From Stenotrophomonas maltophilia (GTDB lineage Bacteria; Pseudomonadota; Gammaproteobacteria; Xanthomonadales; Xanthomonadaceae): a DNA stretch of 64,000 nucleotides. The stretch spans positions 1,035,441-1,099,440 of the forward strand of contig DEVL01000003.1 of the NCBI GenBank assembly GCA_002363385.1, given 5' to 3'. The notes under the pieces are model-generated. The model was not told where the DNA came from, did not search any database, and saw only the letters and a list, made by a program, of their open reading frames with translations. The position numbers and the translations under genes were made by a program. Shown here piece by piece: positions 17,378 to 25,441 of the stretch. Positions within the stretch are counted from its first letter, which is position 1. Every line of letters begins with the position of its first letter.

Positions 17378-18907
17378 ATGACCGCCCGTATCCGTACCCA
17401 TGCCCTGGCGCTGATCGCCATGACGCTCCCGCTGGTGGCCTGTGCGCAGTCGCCCTCGCCATCGCCTGCGACTCCGGCCGCACCGGCCGCCGCCGCACCA
17501 CGGGCGCCTGCGCCGCAACTGGTCAGTGGCCTGCCGGACTTCACCAACCTGGTCGAACAGGTCGGGCCGGGCGTGGTCAACGTCGAAACCACCATCGTGC
17601 GCAGCAACCGCCAGGCCCGCGCCATGGGCCCGGGGGGCGATGAGGAGATGCCCGAGTTCTTCCGCCGCTTCTTCGGCCCGGACTTCCAGATGCCGGGGCA
17701 GGGCCCCGGTGGCCAGGACGACAGCCCGCGCATCCAGGGCCGTGGCATGGGCTCGGGCTTCATCATCTCGGCCGATGGCTATGTGCTGACCAACTATCAC
17801 GTGGTTGCCGACGCCAGCGAAGTGAAGGTCAAGCTCGGCGACCGCCGCGAGTTCACCGCCAAGGTCATCGGCAGCGATCAGCAGTACGACGTTGCGCTGC
17901 TCAAGATCGACGGCAAGAACCTGCCGACGGTGCGGGTGGGCGATTCCAATACGCTCAAGCCGGGTCAGTGGGTCGTCGCCATCGGTTCGCCGTTCGGCCT
18001 GGATCATTCGGTCACCGCCGGCGTCGTCAGCGCAGTCGGCCGCAGCACCGGGGGCGCCGATCAGCGCTACGTCCCCTTCATCCAGACCGACGTGGCGATC
18101 AACCAGGGCAATTCCGGTGGCCCGCTGCTCAATACCCGGGGTGAAGTGGTCGGCATCAACTCGCAGATCTTCTCCGCCTCCGGCGGCTACATGGGCATCA
18201 GCTTCGCGATCCCGATCGATCTGGCCATGGGCGCGGTCGAGCAGATCAAGAAGAACGGCCGGGTCAGCCGCGGCCAGCTGGGCGCCATGGTCGGGGCCGT
18301 CACGGCCGATGTCGCGCAGGGCTTCAAGCTGCCCGACAGCCGGGGCGCGTTGGTGAACCAGCTGGTTCCCGGCAGCGCCGCAGCCAAGTCCGGTCTGGAG
18401 GTCGGTGACGTGATCCGGTCCGTGAACGGCACGCCGATCAATGTGTCCAGCGACCTGCCGCCGATGATTGGTGCCCTGCCACCGGGAACCAAGGTGCGCA
18501 TCGTGGTGCTGCGTGAGGGCAAGGAACGCGAGATCACCGCCACGCTGACCGAGCTGGCCGAAGACGCCGAACGCGGCAACACGCCCCAGGCGGCCGATGC
18601 GGCCAAGCCGGAAACCGGCGCCAACGCCCTGCTGGGGCTGGAGGTGGCCGATCTGACCGCGCCGCAGCGCCAGCAGCTGGGCCTGGCCTCGGGCGAGGGC
18701 GTGCGCATCACCCGGGTCACCGGTCAGTCGGCACGGGATGCGCGCCTGTCCCAGGGCATGGTGGTGCTGCAGGTCGGACGGACGCCAGTGGGCAGTGTGG
18801 CCGCGCTGAACAAGGCGTTGAGCGGTTACAGCAAGGGCGATGTGGTCATGCTGCTGGTCCGCGCCAACGGCAACAGCGCCTTCGTGCCGGTCAAGGCCGG
18901 CCAATAA
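17378..18907 (+). CDS. mucD: MucD/DegP-type periplasmic serine protease
   Basis: A 509-residue HtrA-family protease that removes or refolds damaged envelope proteins and restrains the sigma-E response. The trypsin-like domain has H141 (LTNYHVV), D171 (DVALLKID) and S246 (GNSGGPLL); two PDZ domains cover about 285-385 and 410-505. The leader ends in LPLVAC, a canonical lipobox with C22 followed by Ala-Gln, so the protein may be an outer-membrane lipoprotein; MucD of Pseudomonas aeruginosa is made with an ordinary signal peptide. A Pro/Ala/Ser linker (25-47) follows. The ATG is preceded by GGAGGT at ten bases. Third gene of the sigma-E operon. Confidence 0.93.
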   Translation: MTARIRTHALALIAMTLPLVACAQSPSPSPATPAAPAAAAPRAPAPQLVSGLPDFTNLVEQVGPGVVNVETTIVRSNRQARAMGPGGDEEMPEFFRRFFGPDFQMPGQGPGGQDDSPRIQGRGMGSGFIISADGYVLTNYHVVADASEVKVKLGDRREFTAKVIGSDQQYDVALLKIDGKNLPTVRVGDSNTLKPGQWVVAIGSPFGLDHSVTAGVVSAVGRSTGGADQRYVPFIQTDVAINQGNSGGPLLNTRGEVVGINSQIFSASGGYMGISFAIPIDLAMGAVEQIKKNGRVSRGQLGAMVGAVTADVAQGFKLPDSRGALVNQLVPGSAAAKSGLEVGDVIRSVNGTPINVSSDLPPMIGALPPGTKVRIVVLREGKEREITATLTELAEDAERGNTPQAADAAKPETGANALLGLEVADLTAPQRQQLGLASGEGVRITRVTGQSARDARLSQGMVVLQVGRTPVGSVAALNKALSGYSKGDVVMLLVRANGNSAFVPVKAGQ

Positions 18908-18929
18908 GCCCGCCCCGCCTGCGTTTCCG

Positions 18930-18956
18930 GGCCCGCTTCGGCGGGCCTGGTCGTTT
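18930..18956 (+). terminator. Probable terminator after mucD
   Basis: A 7-bp stem (ggcccgc / gcgggcc) closed by a stable TTCG tetraloop is followed by tggtcgttt. The stem is strong but the T tract is broken. Confidence 0.55.
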
Positions 18957-19059
18957 CTGGGGGGGCGTTGGCGACAATCGCTACGGGGCCCACGCGGGAT
19001 CGGGCCGGCCATGCGATAATCCGCAGTCATCCTGACGACGCGACGCGCCGCCGCCACCT

Positions 19060-20865
19060 ATGTCTTCTGATTCGATGCGGTTCATCCGCAACTTCTCCAT
19101 CATCGCCCATGTCGACCACGGCAAGTCCACGCTGGCCGATCGCATCATCCAGCTTTGCGGTGGCCTCCAGGCCCGTGAGATGGAGGCGCAGGTGCTCGAC
19201 TCGAACCCGATCGAGCGCGAGCGTGGCATCACCATCAAGGCGCAGTCGGTCTCGCTGCCGTATGTCGCCAAAGATGGCCACACCTACCACCTGAACTTCA
19301 TCGACACCCCCGGGCATGTCGACTTCTCCTATGAAGTCAGCCGCTCGCTGGCCGCCTGCGAAGGCGCGCTGCTGGTGGTCGATGCGGCCCAGGGCGTGGA
19401 AGCGCAGTCCGTGGCCAACTGCTACACGGCCGTCGAGCAGGGTCTGGAAGTGGTGCCGGTGATCAACAAGATCGACCTGCCCACCGCCGACATCGACCGT
19501 GCCAAGGCCGAGATCGAGGCCGTGATCGGCATCGATGCGACCGACGCCGTGGCGGTCAGCGCCAAGACCGGCCTGAACGTGGGCGACGTGCTGGAAGCGA
19601 TCGTGCATCGCATTCCGCCGCCGGTGCCGCGCGATACCGACAAGCTGCAGGCGCTGATCATCGACTCGTGGTTCGACAACTACCTGGGCGTGGTCTCGCT
19701 GGTGCGCGTGATGCAGGGCCAGATCAAGGCCGGCGACAAGCTGCAGGTGATGTCCACCGGCCGCAACCACCAGGTCGACAACGTCGGCGTGTTCACCCCC
19801 AAGCGCAAGGTGCTGCCGGCACTGAACGCCGGTGAGGTGGGCTGGGTGACGGCCAGCATCAAGGACGTGCACGGTGCGCCGGTCGGTGACACCCTGACCA
19901 TGGCCGCCGATCCGGCCGCCAAGCCGCTGCCGGGCTTCCAGGAAATGCAGCCGCGCGTGTTCGCCGGCCTGTTCCCGGTCGATGCGGAGGATTACCCGGA
20001 CCTGCGCGAAGCGCTGGACAAGCTGCGCCTGAACGATGCCGCGCTGCGTTTCGAGCCGGAAAGCTCCGAGGCGATGGGCTTCGGCTTCCGCTGCGGCTTC
20101 CTGGGCATGCTGCACATGGAAATCGTGCAGGAGCGCCTGGAGCGCGAATACAACCTGGATCTGATCAGCACCGCGCCGACGGTGGTCTATGAAGTACTCA
20201 AGACCGACGGCAGCATCATCAACATGGACAACCCGGCCAAGCTGCCGCCGGTGAACATGGTCGATGAGATCCGCGAGCCGATCATCCGTGCCAACGTACT
20301 GACCCCCGAGGAGTACATCGGCAACATCATCAAGCTGTGCGAAGAAAAACGCGGCAGCCAGATCGGCATCAACTACCTGGGCAGCCAGGTGCAGATCAGC
20401 TATGAGCTGCCGATGGCCGAAGTGGTGCTGGACTTCTTCGACAAGCTCAAGTCGGTCAGCCGCGGCTACGCCTCGCTGGACTATCACTTCGTGCGCTTCG
20501 ATGCCGGTCCGTTCGTCCGCGTGGACGTGCTGATCAACGGCGACAAGGTCGATGCGCTGTCGCTGATCGTGCATCGCAGCCATGCCGACCGCCGCGGCCG
20601 CGAGCTGTGCGATAAGATGAAGGATCTGATCCCGCGCCAGCAGTTCGACGTGGCCATCCAGGCTGCCGTCGGCTCGCAGATCATCTCGCGCACCACGGTC
20701 AAGGCCATGCGCAAGAACGTGCTGGCCAAGTGCTATGGTGGCGACGTTTCGCGCAAGAAGAAGTTGCTCGAAAAGCAGAAGGAAGGCAAAAAGCGCATGA
20801 AGCAGGTCGGCCGCGTGGAAATCCCGCAGGAAGCCTTCCTGGCCGTGCTGCAGATGGACAAGTAA
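19060..20865 (+). CDS. lepA: Elongation factor 4 (LepA)
   Basis: A 601-residue translational GTPase that binds ribosomes and affects elongation or initiation fidelity under stress. G motifs: AHVDHGKST (P loop), the RGITIK switch I, DTPGHVD, NKIDLP, and SAKTG. Domain II, two alpha/beta domains and the LepA-specific C-terminal domain (ending in FLAVLQMDK) are present at full family length. The start could be 19060 or the in-frame ATG 19075 (MRFIRNFSII), which aligns better with the E. coli N-terminus; neither has a strong ribosome site. lepB follows 103 bp downstream, as in many proteobacteria. Confidence 0.96.
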   Translation: MSSDSMRFIRNFSIIAHVDHGKSTLADRIIQLCGGLQAREMEAQVLDSNPIERERGITIKAQSVSLPYVAKDGHTYHLNFIDTPGHVDFSYEVSRSLAACEGALLVVDAAQGVEAQSVANCYTAVEQGLEVVPVINKIDLPTADIDRAKAEIEAVIGIDATDAVAVSAKTGLNVGDVLEAIVHRIPPPVPRDTDKLQALIIDSWFDNYLGVVSLVRVMQGQIKAGDKLQVMSTGRNHQVDNVGVFTPKRKVLPALNAGEVGWVTASIKDVHGAPVGDTLTMAADPAAKPLPGFQEMQPRVFAGLFPVDAEDYPDLREALDKLRLNDAALRFEPESSEAMGFGFRCGFLGMLHMEIVQERLEREYNLDLISTAPTVVYEVLKTDGSIINMDNPAKLPPVNMVDEIREPIIRANVLTPEEYIGNIIKLCEEKRGSQIGINYLGSQVQISYELPMAEVVLDFFDKLKSVSRGYASLDYHFVRFDAGPFVRVDVLINGDKVDALSLIVHRSHADRRGRELCDKMKDLIPRQQFDVAIQAAVGSQIISRTTVKAMRKNVLAKCYGGDVSRKKKLLEKQKEGKKRMKQVGRVEIPQEAFLAVLQMDK

Positions 20866-20968
20866 GGCCGGATGGCCTTCCCGGTGGCGGCAGGCGGCAC
20901 CCTCCCGGTGTCGCCGGGCGCGCAGGGAACCACCCCCGCACCGCTGCAATCGTTCCCAAGGACACTGC

Positions 20969-21763
20969 ATGAAATTGTTTGAGATCCTCCTGGTCGTACT
21001 GACGCTGGCCTCGGGCCTGATCCTGCTGGGCGAGAAGCTGTACTTCGCCAAGCGCCGCGCCCAGCGTGCCGGCCTGCTGGATACCGAGCCGGTGATGGTC
21101 GACTACGCGCGGGCGTTTTTCCCGGTGCTGGCGATCGTGCTGGTGGTGCGCAGCTTCATCGCCGAGCCGTACAAGATTCCGTCCAGCTCGATGATGCCCA
21201 ACCTGCTGATCGGCGATTTCATCCTGGTCAACAAGTTCTCCTACGGCCTGCGCCTGCCGCTGAACAACGCCAAGGTGGTGCCGTTCGGCGAACCCAAGCG
21301 CGGCGATGTGGTGGTGTTCCATTTCCCGGGCCATTCGGACAACGATCCGGCCAAGGGCGAGAACTTCATCAAGCGCGTGATCGGCGTGCCGGGTGACCAG
21401 ATCGAATTCCAGGGCAACGGGCTGATCCTCAATGGCGAGCCGGTCACCTACGACAACAAGGGTCTGTACGCCGGCCACAATGGCCAGGGCGAGGGCAGCT
21501 CGCTGCTGGTCGAGCACCTGCCGGGCCGCACCCACACCGTGCTCGAGACCGATTACGCTCGCGGGCAGGGCCAGTGGACCGTGCCGGCTGGCAAGTACCT
21601 GGTCATGGGCGACAACCGCGACAATAGTGACGACGGCCGCTTCTGGGGCCTGCTGCCGGAGGAGAATCTCCGTGGCAAGGCCTTCCTGATCTGGCTGAAC
21701 TGCTCGGGCTGGTTCTGCAAGGACGGCTTCGAGCCGTCGCGGATCGGTACGGCCATCCATTGA
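20969..21763 (+). CDS. lepB: Signal peptidase I (LepB)
   Basis: A 264-residue inner-membrane protease that releases exported proteins from the membrane by cutting their signal peptides. Two N-terminal membrane segments (about 4-20 and 48-65) precede the periplasmic catalytic domain. The Ser/Lys dyad is visible: S74 in IPSSSMMPNL and K135 in ENFIKRVIGVPGD; the box GDNRDNSDDGRFWG is intact. It sits between lepA and a DUF4845 gene. The order lepA-lepB-DUF4845-rnc-era-recO is typical of Xanthomonadaceae and related groups. Confidence 0.96.
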   Translation: MKLFEILLVVLTLASGLILLGEKLYFAKRRAQRAGLLDTEPVMVDYARAFFPVLAIVLVVRSFIAEPYKIPSSSMMPNLLIGDFILVNKFSYGLRLPLNNAKVVPFGEPKRGDVVVFHFPGHSDNDPAKGENFIKRVIGVPGDQIEFQGNGLILNGEPVTYDNKGLYAGHNGQGEGSSLLVEHLPGRTHTVLETDYARGQGQWTVPAGKYLVMGDNRDNSDDGRFWGLLPEENLRGKAFLIWLNCSGWFCKDGFEPSRIGTAIH

Positions 21764-21796
21764 TTCATGGCACACGCGTATCTGGGGAGAAACGCA

Positions 21797-22180
21797 ATGA
21801 AGAGCATGACATCGCAGCGCGGCATCACCTTGACCTCGTTCCTGGTGGTGCTGATCGTGGTCGCCTTTGGCCTGTACATCGGCATGAAGCTGTTCCCGAT
21901 GTACCAGGAGTACTACGCCGTACGTACGGCGTTGAAGAGCCTGGCCAAGGAGCCGGGTGTAGCCAACATGGAACCGGCACGGGTCCAGGAGCTCTTCTTC
22001 AAACGCGTTCGCATGAGCTATTCAGAAAATCTCAAGCCCTCCGACATCAAGTTTGATCGCATTGATGGCGGCTGGAACGTGAAGGTCAACTACGAAGTGC
22101 GCCGGGAACTGATCGGCAACCTCGACGTTGTGGGCAAATTTGATACAAACCAGGATTTGACTCTCCGCGGTGCCGACTAA
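21797..22180 (+). CDS. DUF4845 domain membrane protein
   Basis: A 127-residue protein with one N-terminal membrane segment preceded by SQRGITLTSF, which resembles a type IV pilin-like leader. The rest (YYAVRTALKSLA ... YEVRREL) is the DUF4845 domain, found between lepB and rnc in many beta- and gammaproteobacteria. Function is not established; position suggests a link to envelope assembly or RNA-processing operons. The ATG at 21797 has a strong GGGGAGA site, better than an in-frame ATG 30 bp upstream. Its stop lies inside the rnc gene start, so translation is coupled. Confidence 0.8.
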   Translation: MKSMTSQRGITLTSFLVVLIVVAFGLYIGMKLFPMYQEYYAVRTALKSLAKEPGVANMEPARVQELFFKRVRMSYSENLKPSDIKFDRIDGGWNVKVNYEVRRELIGNLDVVGKFDTNQDLTLRGAD

Positions 22181-22850
22181 GACTTTTCAACGCGGTGACC
22201 TGATTGGTCACGCATTCAACGATCCGGGCCTGCTCAAGCAGGCCTTGACGCATCGCAGCGCCGGCTCGCCCAACAACGAGCGACTGGAGTTCCTTGGCGA
22301 CAGCATCGTCAACATGATGGTGGCCCAGGCGCTTTACGAACGCTGGCCCAAGGCTGACGAAGGCGCGTTGACCCGCGCCCGCGCCGAGCTGGTGCGCGAA
22401 GGCGCGCTGGCGGTGATCGCGCGCGAGCTGCAATTGGGCGATCGCCTGATCCTGGGGCCCGGCGAGATGAAGACCGGCGGGCACCGTCGCGACTCCATCC
22501 TGGCCGACGCGCTGGAAGCGGTGGTCGCGGCGATCTACCTCGATGCCGGCTTTGCCGTCTGCCAGACCGTGGTGCTGCCGTGGTTCCTGGCCTCCATGCA
22601 GGCCCTGCCGGCCACCGGCAAGCCCGAGAAAGACCCCAAGACCCGCCTGCAGGAATGGCTGCAGGCCCGACAGAAGGCGTTGCCGCTGTACGAGCTGGTG
22701 TCAGAATCGGGTGACGATCACGCCAAGACCTTCCGGGTACGCTGCGGCGTAACCGACCCCGCTGTCAGCACCGAAGGCGAAGGTGCCTCGCGACGGCTGG
22801 CCGAACAACAAGCGGCTGCCGCCGCCCTTGAGCAACTGGATTCCAAGTGA
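22170..22850 (+). CDS. rnc: Ribonuclease III
   Basis: A 226-residue double-strand-specific endoribonuclease that matures rRNA and controls some mRNAs. The RNase III signature NNERLEFLGDS gives metal ligands E40 and D44, and the second site ILADALEAVVAA gives D113 and E116. The C-terminal double-stranded RNA-binding domain spans about 154-224. The start is GTG at 22170, inside the end of the DUF4845 gene. Its stop overlaps the GTG start of era. Confidence 0.96.
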   Translation: MPTKTFQRGDLIGHAFNDPGLLKQALTHRSAGSPNNERLEFLGDSIVNMMVAQALYERWPKADEGALTRARAELVREGALAVIARELQLGDRLILGPGEMKTGGHRRDSILADALEAVVAAIYLDAGFAVCQTVVLPWFLASMQALPATGKPEKDPKTRLQEWLQARQKALPLYELVSESGDDHAKTFRVRCGVTDPAVSTEGEGASRRLAEQQAAAAALEQLDSK

Positions 22851-23743
22851 ACGAAGCTATCCCCCATCGTTCCGGCAGCGTGGCCGTCATCGGTCGCCCC
22901 AACGTCGGCAAATCCACCCTGACCAATGCCCTGGTGGGCGCCAAGGTCAGCATCGTCTCCAACCGTCCGCAGACCACGCGGCACCGCTTGCTGGGTATTG
23001 CCAGTTACCCGGAAGGCCAGATCGTGCTGGTCGATACCCCCGGCCTGCACCGTGCGCAGAAGCGCGCCATGAACCGGGTGATGAACCGCGCCGCGCGCGG
23101 CTCGCTGGAGGGCGTGGATGCCGGCATGCTGGTGATCGAGGCCGGCCGCTGGGATGACGAAGACACCCTGGCCTTCAACGTGCTCAGTGACTCGGGCATC
23201 CCGGTGGTGCTGGTGGTCAACAAGATCGACCGCCTGAAGGACAAGGGCGCGCTGCTGCCGTTCCTGCAGCAGGTCACCGAAGGCCGCGCGTTCGCGGCGG
23301 TGCACCCGATCTCGGCGCAGAAGCGCAACGGCCTGGAATCGCTGGTCCGCGACCTGATGAAGTTGTTGCCGGAAGCGCCGCCGATGTTCGGCGAGGACGA
23401 GATCACCGACCGCAGCCAGCGCTTCCTCGCCGGTGAGCTGGTCCGCGAGCAGCTGATGCGCCAGTTGGGCGAGGAGCTGCCGTATGCGACCACGGTCGAG
23501 ATCGAGCGCTTTGTCGAAGACGGCAACCTGCTGCGCATCGGCGCGGTGATCTGGGTCGAACGCGAAGGCCAGAAGGCGATCGTGATCGGCAAGGCCGGCA
23601 CCCGCCTGAAGGAGATCGGCGCGAAGTCGCGCCTGCAGATGGAGCGCCTGTTCGGGGCCAAGGTCTTCCTGGAAACCTGGGTGCGCGTGCGCGAAGGCTG
23701 GTCCGACGACGAAGCCGCGCTCAAGGCGTTCGGCTACGAATAA
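22847..23743 (+). CDS. era: GTPase Era
   Basis: A 298-residue GTPase required for 16S rRNA maturation and 30S assembly. The N-terminal GTPase domain shows GRPNVGKSTL, the effector region NRPQTTRHRLLGI, DTPGLH and NKIDR. The C-terminal KH domain includes VIGKAGTRLKEIGAKSR, which binds the 3' end of 16S rRNA. The GTG start overlaps the rnc stop (GTGA), coupling two enzymes that act on the same rRNA precursor. recO follows. Confidence 0.97.
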   Translation: MNEAIPHRSGSVAVIGRPNVGKSTLTNALVGAKVSIVSNRPQTTRHRLLGIASYPEGQIVLVDTPGLHRAQKRAMNRVMNRAARGSLEGVDAGMLVIEAGRWDDEDTLAFNVLSDSGIPVVLVVNKIDRLKDKGALLPFLQQVTEGRAFAAVHPISAQKRNGLESLVRDLMKLLPEAPPMFGEDEITDRSQRFLAGELVREQLMRQLGEELPYATTVEIERFVEDGNLLRIGAVIWVEREGQKAIVIGKAGTRLKEIGAKSRLQMERLFGAKVFLETWVRVREGWSDDEAALKAFGYE

Positions 23744-23774
23744 GCCGGCCACTCCGGCCCCGGGCGGTTGAGTC

Positions 23775-24500
23775 ATGCGCATCGAGGATGAGCCGGCCTT
23801 CGTACTGCACGCCCGGGCCTGGCGGGAGACCAGCCTGCTGGTCGAGGTGCTGACCGAGCAGTACGGCCGGATCGGAGTGCTCGCGCGGGGCGTGTCCAGC
23901 CCGCGCAGCCAGGCGTTGCGCGCGGCCCTGCAGCCGCTGCAGTGGATCCGCCTCACTGCCGTGCAGCGGGGCGAGCTGGCCCAGCTGCGCGGTGCCGAGG
24001 CCTTGGATGCCGCGCCGCGGTTGACCGGCGAAGCGATGCTGGCCGGGTTCTATATCAACGAACTGATGATGCGGCTGGCGCCCCGCCAGGATCCGCTGCC
24101 CGAGCTGTACGACCATTACGCGCAGGTGCGTGCGCGGCTGCGTGACGGGGAACCCTTGGCCTGGACGCTGCGTCGTTTCGAGCGTGACCTGCTGGAGGCC
24201 TTGGGCTTCGGTTTCGATCTGCTGCACGGCAGCGACGACGAGCCGGTCGATCCGGCGGCGCGGTATGAGCTGGATCCGCAGGACGGGCCTCGCCGGCTGC
24301 TCAGCGATCGGGGCGTGGATCAGCGCCGTGGTACCGCCACCGGCAGCGCGCTGCTGGCGTTGGCCGCCGATGAAATGCCCGGTGCCGAGGATCTGGGAAG
24401 CCTGCGCCGGCCGATCCGCGCGGTGCTGATGCACCATCTGGGCGGGCGGGGGCTGAAATCATGGGAAATGCTGGAGGACCTGGCCCGGCGGCGCACGTAG
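23775..24500 (+). CDS. recO: DNA repair protein RecO
   Basis: A 241-residue recombination mediator that loads RecA on gapped DNA with RecR. The N-terminal OB-fold (about 1-80) includes AWRETSLLVEVLTEQYGRIGVLARGV, a typical RecO start. A helical domain follows. No four-cysteine zinc knuckle is present, as in other gammaproteobacterial RecO proteins. It ends the lepB-DUF4845-rnc-era-recO run, 31 bp after era. Confidence 0.92.
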   Translation: MRIEDEPAFVLHARAWRETSLLVEVLTEQYGRIGVLARGVSSPRSQALRAALQPLQWIRLTAVQRGELAQLRGAEALDAAPRLTGEAMLAGFYINELMMRLAPRQDPLPELYDHYAQVRARLRDGEPLAWTLRRFERDLLEALGFGFDLLHGSDDEPVDPAARYELDPQDGPRRLLSDRGVDQRRGTATGSALLALAADEMPGAEDLGSLRRPIRAVLMHHLGGRGLKSWEMLEDLARRRT

Positions 24501-24569
24501 GCGCTGGCGGGTCGCTGCACCGTTGCGGGGTGGCTCACGCGGCGCCGGTGCCCCGGCTGCCGCCCGTGC

Positions 24570-25280
24570 TCACTGCAGCAGGGCGTCTACCGCGACGCGG
24601 AAGCGGCTCTGCGCACCGGTAGACTCCGGCGCCTGGTGCAGCTGACGGACTGCCCGAGCCAGGCGGGCGGCGCCGACGAACCCGCAGCTGGCCTGCAGCC
24701 GATGCAACTGCCCGCGCAGGGCCCGCACATCGTCCTCGCGCAGGGCCTGGGCCACGGCGTCGCGGACGCCGGGCAACTCGGCCAGGAACAGTTCACGCAG
24801 CGCGATGAGGTGGTGGCGCTGCCCGTTCAGCGCAGCCAGGGCGGTGGTTTCATCCCAGTCCTGGCGCTCGCCTTCGACCTCGTCGGACCCGGCAACCGCC
24901 GGGGCGGACAGACTGCCAGCGGTATGCACCAAGGCACGGCGGACGGCCTTGAGCAGATGCTCGCGGCTGAGCGGCTTGACCAGGGTTTCACTGAAACCGG
25001 CATCGCGCAGGCGGGAGTGGATCGAGGTGTCGCCGTCGGCGGTATGCGCCAGCGCCGGGGTGTCCGGGCGCGAGCGGCGCAGTTCCTGCAGCAGCTGGGT
25101 GCCATTGCCGTCAGGCAGGTTGACGTCGATAAGCCATAGGTCGTGCTGGTTGCCGCGGGCGCGGTCCATGGCCGTGGCCAGCGAATCGGCGGTATCCACC
25201 TGCGCCGGCAGGGTTTCCAGCGCGGCCTTGAAGAAGCCGCGGCTGATGGTGTCGTCCTCGACGAGCAGGAATCGGGGCAT
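24570..25280 (-). CDS. Response regulator with C-terminal Hpt-like domain
   Basis: A 236-residue protein with a receiver domain (acidic pair E8-D9-D10, phospho-acceptor D52 in LIDVNLPDGNG, K102 in LVKPL) joined by a short linker to a helical domain with LHRLQASCGFVGAARLA, which matches the histidine phosphotransfer motif (H193), although the usual Lys after the His is Gln. No DNA-binding or enzymatic output domain and no kinase gene is nearby, so it probably relays phosphate in a hybrid-kinase phosphorelay. The ATG 25280 has GAGGG upstream; earlier in-frame codons would add a low-complexity leader containing an 11-bp direct repeat. Convergent with recO, divergent from rlmD. Confidence 0.82.
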   Translation of the reverse strand: MPRFLLVEDDTISRGFFKAALETLPAQVDTADSLATAMDRARGNQHDLWLIDVNLPDGNGTQLLQELRRSRPDTPALAHTADGDTSIHSRLRDAGFSETLVKPLSREHLLKAVRRALVHTAGSLSAPAVAGSDEVEGERQDWDETTALAALNGQRHHLIALRELFLAELPGVRDAVAQALREDDVRALRGQLHRLQASCGFVGAARLARAVRQLHQAPESTGAQSRFRVAVDALLQ

Positions 25281-25441
25281 GGGATCCCTCGGGGTCATCT
25301 GCATTTGGGCTGCCTCCATGTCAGCTGCCTCCATATTAAACGCGAAGTCCTCCCCTGCAAGCGGTTTCAGCGGGCGGCAAGTCAGTTGGCAGTTGGTATC
25401 TGCGACAATACGCACCCTTTTTGCCCGCAGCCTGTTGCCAC

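Noticed and set aside
19027..21051. 674-codon open frame opposite lepA
   Set aside because: Composition is His/Ala/Gln-rich and lepA is unmistakable on the other strand.
25290..25370. 11-bp direct repeat atggaggcagc upstream of the receiver-Hpt gene
   Set aside because: Only two copies; it mainly creates repeated start-like codons and gives no evidence of a regulatory array.
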